A stretch of 64,000 bases of DNA from Pollenia angustigena (lineage: Eukaryota > Arthropoda > Insecta > Diptera > Polleniidae). A model generated the notes under the pieces. That model was not told the origin of the DNA, did not search any database, and saw only the letters and a list, made by a program, of their open reading frames with translations. The DNA lies in contig OV884056.1 of NCBI GenBank assembly GCA_930367215.1, forward strand, positions 196,085,310 through 196,149,309. Direction: 5' to 3'. Each line of letters opens with the position of its first letter. The stretch's first letter is position 1. The translations under genes were made by a program, and so were the position numbers. Positions 57,874 through 64,000 of the stretch are shown here, in pieces.

Positions 57874-59580
57874 TTAAAGTAACTTTAAATTTAGCACGTC
57901 GGCAGACGAAGAGTACCGCTTTACATTAATTGACATATCAGAAATATTTGGTATGAAGCAATGAAACTTTTGCGTTCCAGTTATAGTTTTGACATTATTA
58001 TATCTGTTTTGAATTCGTCGCTCCATGGCATCGTGTTCTTTTTGAGTGCATAAAACTGTGTTAATGGCAATTTCCTTGCTTTGAATCCACGAAAACAAAT
58101 GTTGTACATTTAAGATCTGGTCAGTATATGGCCTTTCCCCTTACCGTGGGACGTCGCGCGTGGGACTCGACGCGTGGGACTCGACCTTGCAGTTTTGTTC
58201 TTCTTCAATTATGCAAAGATTGTAAAAATTTTTTTTATTCTTGTACTGAGAAGCCGCGCCGTCTGAGAAAAACGTTACTTTGTCGATTTCATCGAATTTT
58301 GATCTTAAGAATTCAAACAGTTTCATTTGAAATAAATAAACGGACACATAATTATGAGCTAAACTCTCCGCGACAACAACAAGGCTTACGGTCTGTAGTT
58401 CGTTATCTTTGTTTTTGAAATAAATGCAAAAAGGATGCACCGTGCACAGGTCGTTTGCCCAGTGATAAGCCTGAATTTCATCCTGAACGAGAAAAGTGTA
58501 ATTCTCGGCAAAGTCGCTTATCACAATGAATTCATTTTGGGCTAATTTCTCCTTACTTTCCTTTAGAAATTTCGATTGCATCTCGGATATGAAATGGTGC
58601 GCCTTCAGTTCATTCAACTTGAATCCGAATGCCTCGATGAATTCCGGAATCTGCTTTACCACGGTCTCAAGGAACATCTGCCGCTGCTAATTATCCACTG
58701 TTTGAAATGCACCTCCTGAATTAACAGCTGTTCAAACTTTTCCGCCAAATATTGCTCTAGCTCGTCAATCTTCGGACAATTGTCGCATTTGGACAGATGA
58801 CAATTTTCCGTGGGGTATGCGCACAACGACTTCGACAGGAGGTCCCTATATGTTTCAATTTCACCGTGAAATACTTTAAATTTCTTTCATGGAAAGAAAA
58901 TTAATTTGATGTTTTGGTGAAACATGCAAACGCAGACTGAATGCGTTCCGTGCCTGTCTAATGCCAGCACGCATTCTTTTGGTCGTAGGATGCCAAACTT
59001 AGAAAATCCCACTTTTTCTGCTGGGTATTTCTCATTGAACTGATGGTATGATTCGGATAGATTACATAATAATAATCTGCGCTGCTTGTGTACTTTTTCT
59101 CCATCTTCACGTGTGATAACATAGTCACGTGTACCTGGGCAGGCGCGGCTGTTGTCATCATTGCAGTAAAAATCTTGAATCAATTTCACCGTTGCTTCGC
59201 TGAGGGTCCTTGAGCCAAATTTCTTGGTGGGAGTCGCCAATATGCCCTTCTGTCGAACTAATACTTTGCTTCTTCTCGCGATGTAAAAAGATGTTTGAAA
59301 CTGTTCAGAAATCTTGCGTATAGACCATGATTGAGGCAGCACAGATAAAATGAGATATTTCTCCGGAAAAGTGGTCGCTAAATTGAATTTTCTTTTCAAC
59401 TGCTCAATCATTTGTTTGCCGTCATCAACGTCATCTGCTTGACTGCATTCGTTATCAGAGCCTTCATCAAATATTGTCGCGATTGCACTCATAACCTTGC
59501 CTTTTTTCTCTTTCCTGTATGTTTCACTTCGCAACTTTCTTTTTCTAATAGGCGTTTCACCTAAAGTGGTAATAGCCTCA
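57874..59580 (-). pseudogene. Decayed DDE-type transposase of the ATCG element
   Basis: Segment 1 (59580-58887): basic RKRKLR start, then ILSVLPQSWSIRKISEQF (helix-turn-helix-like), FYCNDDNSRACPGTRDYV and YPAEKVGFSKFGILRPKEC. A frameshift near 58890 precedes a cysteine cluster (LCAY, CHLSKCDNC) and QWI. Segment 2 (58677-58141): FIVISDFAENYTFLVQDEIQ, HPFCIYF and FFSDGAASQYKNKKNFYNLC, holding two likely catalytic aspartates. The expected third acidic region is gone, replaced by a 14-bp repeat and a stop. Segment 3 (58137-57874) resumes with RPYTDQIL and ends RIQNRYNNVKTITGTQKFH. From memory this motif order belongs to a widespread animal TE protein family; I am not certain of its superfamily name. 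Non-functional. Confidence 0.75.
58145..58186. repeat. Three copies of a 14-bp GC-rich minisatellite inside the transposase
   Basis: CGTGGGACGTCGCG, CGTGGGACTCGACG, CGTGGGACTCGACC. Unit length is not a multiple of three, so it breaks the frame. It lies where coding sequence for the third catalytic region would be expected. Confidence 0.85.
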
Positions 59581-59796
59581 TAAAATGTTTTTTAAAGAGG
59601 GACTTAATTGGTTACTGCCAATAAGCCGACCACAGGTCATAAAATGTTTTGCAAATTTTTTAAATTACCAGGTAATAAATATTTCGCCATATTTATGGAA
59701 AATCCGTGTTTTATGACTTGTTTCTGCACGTGTCATTTTAGGCGAAATATTTATTACCTGGTAATTTAAAAAATTTACAAAACATTTTATGACCTG
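59581..59796. mobile_element. hAT-type MITE inserted in the transposase gene
   Basis: Flanked by an exact 8-bp duplication TAGCCTCA (59573-59580 and 59797-59804). The right end is CATTTTATGACCTG. The left end starts TAAAATGTTTTTTAAA, apparently missing the terminal CAGGTCA. A complete CAGGTCATAAAATG end lies internally at 59632, pairing over ~57 bp with the right end (59742-59796), giving a strong hairpin. The transposase frame is open on both sides. Confidence 0.85.
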
Positions 59797-59931
59797 TAGC
59801 CTCAGTCGGGTTTGGTGTGCCATTACATGCCACTGCTGCTATTATCCATGGATTTATGGCCGATCTTGTGAAGACAGGCAGACCATATTCACTACACACT
59901 CAACTTGGGGTTCTTAAAAAAAAATTGATTT

Positions 59932-60486
59932 TTTCTTCATAAATGTATTTTTAACTGTAAAATAATTTTTAAAATGTATTTTTAACAAGGTGGTCTCTTA
60001 AATGCTCTTCTCCTGTCCAAACAAGGAGTCGGGGCCCATTTTTTTATTGCTGATTCTTAAAGCAAAAATTATGAGGAATCAAAAAAAAAAAAAAATTAGC
60101 CGGAAAATTTAGGAGCTTCTGTGGAAAATCGGAAAATTTAATTTTCATGGGAAAATTTAAAGGTAAATTTCTAAGAAAAATTAGGAAAATTTTATTTTTC
60201 AATTAAAGCCTGATTCAATACCTTTCCAACGAGCTATCACTCGTTGCGATCGCTTTAGTAGTTTTTTTTTTTAAAACAACTTTCAATGAGGTCCCTTATG
60301 AAGAATTCTTCAATTTTTCACATGACAGTGGTGTACACCACCACTAAACCAGTCACTATAAAAAAAAAAAAAATATGTAGGTACATTATTTTTTGCTGGG
60401 CAATCGATTGAGACTATTTATTTTAAAATCGGAGAGGGGTCGTCCAAAAATTTGCCAATTTTGATCGTTTTCATATGGAATTGCTC
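59932..60486 (-). repeat. Right terminal inverted repeat of the ATCG element
   Basis: ~555 bp, inverse of 57259-57805. Confidence 0.93.
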
Positions 60487-60490
60487 ATCG

Positions 60491-61400
60491 ATACTCTTAA
60501 AAAATATCGATTCGATATATATAGATATATTTTTTCAATTTACCCATCCCTCAGACATGCTAGCAAAATGTATATAAGAAATAAGCAGACTCGTTTGTCA
60601 CTAATGTGTGCCATACGCTGGTTCTGAGAAGATGTATATTAAAGAAATTGGCCTTGGATCTCAAGCGATTCTGAATTTGCTGCAAATATGGAGCACCCAA
60701 AATGACATATTATATATTTTGATAACTTTTTAACCTCTTACTATTAGATGTGTTTGTTGTCTGAAAAGCAATTTAACGCAACAGGCACAATTCCCAAAAA
60801 TAGATTGCCAGCTAATCTTGAAATTTAAAATGACAAAGAAGAGTACGACTATATGTTTAAAATTTAATTGTAACTGCTAGAGCAGCAAATGAAAGTAGAG
60901 GATCCAATACTAAAACACACCAAAGAGATGCTAAAAGTCATCGCAAAGAAGAGGAAGCAATTTTATGTGTAAAAGGTGGAATGATACGAAATGTTTTGAA
61001 GTTTATCATAATAAATAATTTATTTTTTTTATTCAATTAAATGATTTTTAGTTACTCACAAAAAGTCTTCTACTTGTATACATGTTTCACCGATAATTTG
61101 AAAGGAAATTGGAAAACTACTGAGTCCAATACTTGAAGTTTTCTAAATAAGCACAACAATAGCATCAATATAAAATTGTATGCAAATTCGTCAATAGGAA
61201 CTTGGTGCGGCAAAATATTTGTTAAACGTTTTATAAGAATTCATAGTAGCGCAATATATGAATGCTCAGATCCTAGCATTAGGATTTTGGAACATATAGC
61301 CTTAATCTGAATTAAACATATATATCACATGTAATTTTTTTTTTAATATTTGCTTACTTATTTCCTACATCCGTGATTTAGGTTATTAAGAATTTAAAGC
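60491..61400. other. AT-rich stretch, nothing recognised
   Basis: No domain, TE end or tandem repeat supported. Confidence 0.45.
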
Positions 61401-61403
61401 TTA

Positions 61404-61531
61404 TGTGCTGTTTTCACAACACAAGTGATTGAACGTGTAGTAAAATTTATATGGAAAACACACAAAAAACTGAGGGCATTTCATATAAATTTTACTACAC
61501 GTTCAAGCACTTGTGTTGTGAAAACAGCACA
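61404..61531. mobile_element. 128-bp near-perfect palindromic MITE, Harbinger-like
   Basis: Arms of ~53 bp starting TGTGCTGTTTTCACAACACA, short loop, flanked by TTA (61401-61403 and 61532-61534). A 3-bp TTA target fits PIF/Harbinger-type MITEs. The only clear arm mismatch is GTGATTG versus GTGCTTG. Confidence 0.82.
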
Positions 61532-61725
61532 TTAATTACAATTTCTTAAGTCGAATAAACAAGTTTGTCAATTCTGGTTGCAATGTTTCTTCAACTGTTT
61601 ACTTTACTTATTTTTTTAAAAAATATTTTCTTATTTTTCTTTCAAGAATCTCTAATAAATAACGAATATAAGTTAAGCGCTTTAACAGCAAGACATGGCT
61701 TTTAAATCTCAATATAAACATTTAC

Positions 61726-61912
61726 GGCCTCATTCGTAATAAATAAAACAGGTTTATAAATGGTTTATTACACGAATTTTTTTTAATAAACCCTTTAAAA
61801 ACGTGTTTTATTTTTTATGAATAAATTTGTTTTATAAAACTAATTTTCTATGAAAATTTGTTTAATAAGCCCTTTAAAACGTGTTTTATTTTTTATGAAT
61901 AAGGGGGTTAAA
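61726..61912. repeat. Inverted-repeat element with CATTCGTAATAAATAAAAC ends
   Basis: CCTCATTCGTAATAAATAAA pairs with the inverse of GTTTTATTTTTTATGAATAA. The interior contains two direct copies of CCCTTTAAAAACGTGTTTTA (~61785 and ~61868). Loosely similar in theme to the ends at 55407-56215. Confidence 0.5.
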
Positions 61913-63003
61913 CTATAGTAAATATTATAAATATTTATGTCACACACAAACAACCATATGACTGGAATCACCCGCGACATCATGCAAATCATTCATACAA
62001 TTTAAGCGCCAAAAATTATGCAAACAATATGTTGCTAGGAAATATATACATACTTACAAATATATACACACACACACAGAAACACAAATTTTTATATCAT
62101 AAAAAACACATGCTTAAAAAATGTATAAACGAAAATGAAGGAAAAAACTTTACTACGCGACATTGAACGTGAAATCAGAATTTTGTTTCCCCCATTTTTT
62201 AACCATGTGTTTCTTTGATGGTTTTTTTTTTGGTTGCTGACGTTGGTCCTGCAATCGCACGTGCTACGGAAAAAAGTTGTACAAATATATTAAGAGAAAC
62301 ACTCTTGTGGATATTACAACGCTTGCGCAAAAATGCTTATACTTCAGAGAACTCTTTTAGTTAAATAGAATTTATCTGAAATTCAGATAGAAATAAACTT
62401 GTAGAACACACATCGACTACCGAAGACTACGTGAGTGTTTATATGTGTAACATTTTATTGTGAACATGACCTATGACAATAGATTTTAAATATTTCAGTT
62501 TTTGTTTATGTGTTTTGAGATTTTCCAACATTTTGTATTAAATTTAAATTAAATTACATATTCTAAAAAATTCTTTTAGTACAACACATACAATACTTTT
62601 AAAATTTAAAGTTAAAAACGAAAAAAAAAATTGGAAAAATCTGATTAATATAAATTGAATTGTAAATTAATTTTCAAATATTTTCTATGTATAAGCTTTC
62701 AAGTCTATTATGATCTAATACAATTACAAAGGAAACAAAACCGTTAAAGCATCATACATCATGATGTTTATCTCTTTAAAAACTGACTTTGTTTTAAATA
62801 TCTGGTGTATTAGGAAGGTTCAGTTTTAAGGAAATAAAATGTTAAATGTATTTTTGGATTTTTAAGAAAGCAATGCTTATGAACCTTTAGCAAAAGCAAA
62901 TTCTAGGGAACTGTAGGTTTATAAAAAAGATATTTTACCTGAATTTTATAGTACTCACAACATTTAAATAAAATTTATGACAAAGAGAATGATTTTAGGA
63001 AGG
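61913..63003. other. Non-coding, possibly host
   Basis: A short (CA)n at 62066-62080 and T-runs. No TE ends or reading frame of note. Confidence 0.4.
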
Positions 63004-63005
63004 TA

Positions 63006-63266
63006 CCCAGTAAAAACTTCGCCTACTTTTTCAAAATGAATAGCTTCTTTAACTCATTATTTTGTAGCTTTCTTCTATAACAACTTCCATAACTACTTTT
63101 TACTGGATGTATACAGGTAAAAAAAATAATGACTTACTTTTTAATGCGTTCATTTTGGGACATCCCTTGTAAAATTCATTGGTTCTTTCAGTAGAATTGT
63201 AAGCAGTGCTCTTATGTTTTTTTTGATTACTCAACACATTATTTTGTAGGCGAAGTTTTTACTGGG
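63006..63266. mobile_element. MITE with CCCAGTAAAAACTTCGCCTA ends
   Basis: Perfect ~20-bp inverted ends, flanked by TA (63004-63005, 63267-63268). Both halves contain ACTCATTATTTTGTAG / CACATTATTTTGTAG. The TIR start CCCAGyAAAAACTT is shared with the fold-back element at 22920, and the CCCAG start with the CCCAGCGGTAA MITEs. Confidence 0.88.
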
Positions 63267-63268
63267 TA

Positions 63269-64000
63269 CTATAGTACAAAATCCTTCGGGAATTCTCTTT
63301 TGCAGCATCTAGCTCTTGGGTTAACACTCTAGATATACCTATATGTATAAGCTCACCCAATATCTGAAGCTTGTATTGGGCTTTTCATTTGCAGAACAAT
63401 AAAAGATCGCGGCTAATCAGGGTATTACTTGGTGCCACAGTAGCTCTCAAGGGTTAAGTTGCCTCCTTGGGGGATCTCGTGGTGGCTGTGTTTTAAATCC
63501 AAATCGCGGGGAGATGATTTTTAAAATCGCTGGCTAGGACAATTTAATACTTAACCTGGGTCATTAAGTCAGCTTTTAGCTTATGACTCTGTGTGCTGTT
63601 GTTTTTAAACAAAACTTGCTTTTACAATAAAGATCAAGCAAGGGGAAAGTGCTGGGTTCAGAAAATAATGGGTTAAAATTTATAGTTTTGCTCATTATTG
63701 CCCCTCGTTTTTAGGTACACTGAGATTTATGGCTGTAATGATAGAAATCTCTGCTAATCTTTAATGCATCCTCTCTAATAAACCTATGTTAATCTTATTC
63801 CGAAACCAACATTTATTACAGACTAATATCTGTGGGAATATTGAAGAGATGCTTAAGAGGATATAAGACAGACCATAGTTATTATAAGAAGAAAAGTTGT
63901 AAAAAATTTTTACATGTACTAAAATTTTTTTTCTTACATTTATTTTTTTCCTCTATTGACGATGCTACTTATACGATAATATACAGACTTAAGGCTAAAA
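63269..64000. other. Unassigned segment of more even base composition
   Basis: 63400-63560 (GATCGCGGCTAATCAGGGTA, AAATCGCGGGGAGATG) is less AT-rich than its surroundings and could be a TE or LTR fragment, but no partner sequence or frame is in the window. Confidence 0.35.

Larger units (their letters stand above)
57259..60486 (-). mobile_element. 3.2-kb DNA transposon with ~550-bp TIRs and 4-bp ATCG duplication
   Basis: Left arm 57259-~57805 and right arm ~59932-60486 are near-identical inverted repeats beginning GAGCAATTCCATATGAAA. ATCG flanks both ends (57255-57258 and 60487-60490). Between the arms lies a broken minus-strand gene resembling transposase-like proteins with SDFAENY and SDGAASQYKN motifs. 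Long TIRs with a 4-bp duplication are compatible with Sola-type elements; Academ and Chapaev-type elements are alternatives. The gene carries a MITE insertion, frameshifts and a minisatellite. Confidence 0.88.

Overview
This window looks like AT-rich, repeat-dominated nuclear DNA of a higher fly (Diptera, most likely a calyptrate). The evidence is the transposon mix (mariner, hAT, piggyBac-like, a Jockey-like LINE, a Ty3/gypsy element), many short inverted-repeat elements, (AT)n and (CA)n microsatellites, and the absence of compact or operon-like genes. I found no convincing host protein-coding gene, tRNA or rRNA. The longest reading frames all belong to mobile elements. The window may be a long intron or an intergenic, possibly pericentromeric, block; the sequence alone does not say which.

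Layout. 0-2.2 kb: a degenerate ~116-bp tandem repeat with a five-unit higher-order period, a related GTACC-rich tail and an (AT)n tract. 3.6-10.9 kb: non-autonomous DNA elements with 2-bp target duplications (TIRs CACTCACAATAT, CACGCAAAGAAAA, CACTGATAGAAAA), a deleted mariner and a dead LINE. 13.4-16.8 kb: a three-level nest (CACGC element in a hAT in a CACTC element). 17-22.3 kb: three more hAT elements with 8-bp duplications, one inside another, carrying a tRNA-derived SINE. 22.6-26.9 kb: a second SINE, a large fold-back element, a second SINE-bearing inverted-repeat element and a further hAT-like element. 28.2-32.5 kb: a nearly intact Ty3/gypsy retrotransposon on the minus strand, 5-bp target duplication, one nonsense codon in the reverse transcriptase. 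34.2-40.2 kb: a piggyBac-like element (TTAA) and a mosaic of inverted repeats containing a hAT and MITEs. 41-51 kb: MITEs, a second mariner fragment and a young ~5.2-kb satellite of 382-bp monomers. 51-55 kb: the most TE-poor stretch. 57.3-60.5 kb: a 3.2-kb DNA transposon with ~550-bp TIRs, 4-bp target duplication and a decayed, unusual DDE-type transposase. 61-63.3 kb: small inverted-repeat elements.

Most striking result: the 382-bp satellite monomer looks like a chimera of two mobile elements in the same window. About 100 bp matches the interior of the hAT at 17.0-18.3 kb. The adjoining part matches the core of the CACTC elements. The two join at a shared motif of about 8-12 bp (AATTCCCA). 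The CACTC core also occurs inside the differently ended CACTGATAG element, so one module has been reused in three repeat contexts.
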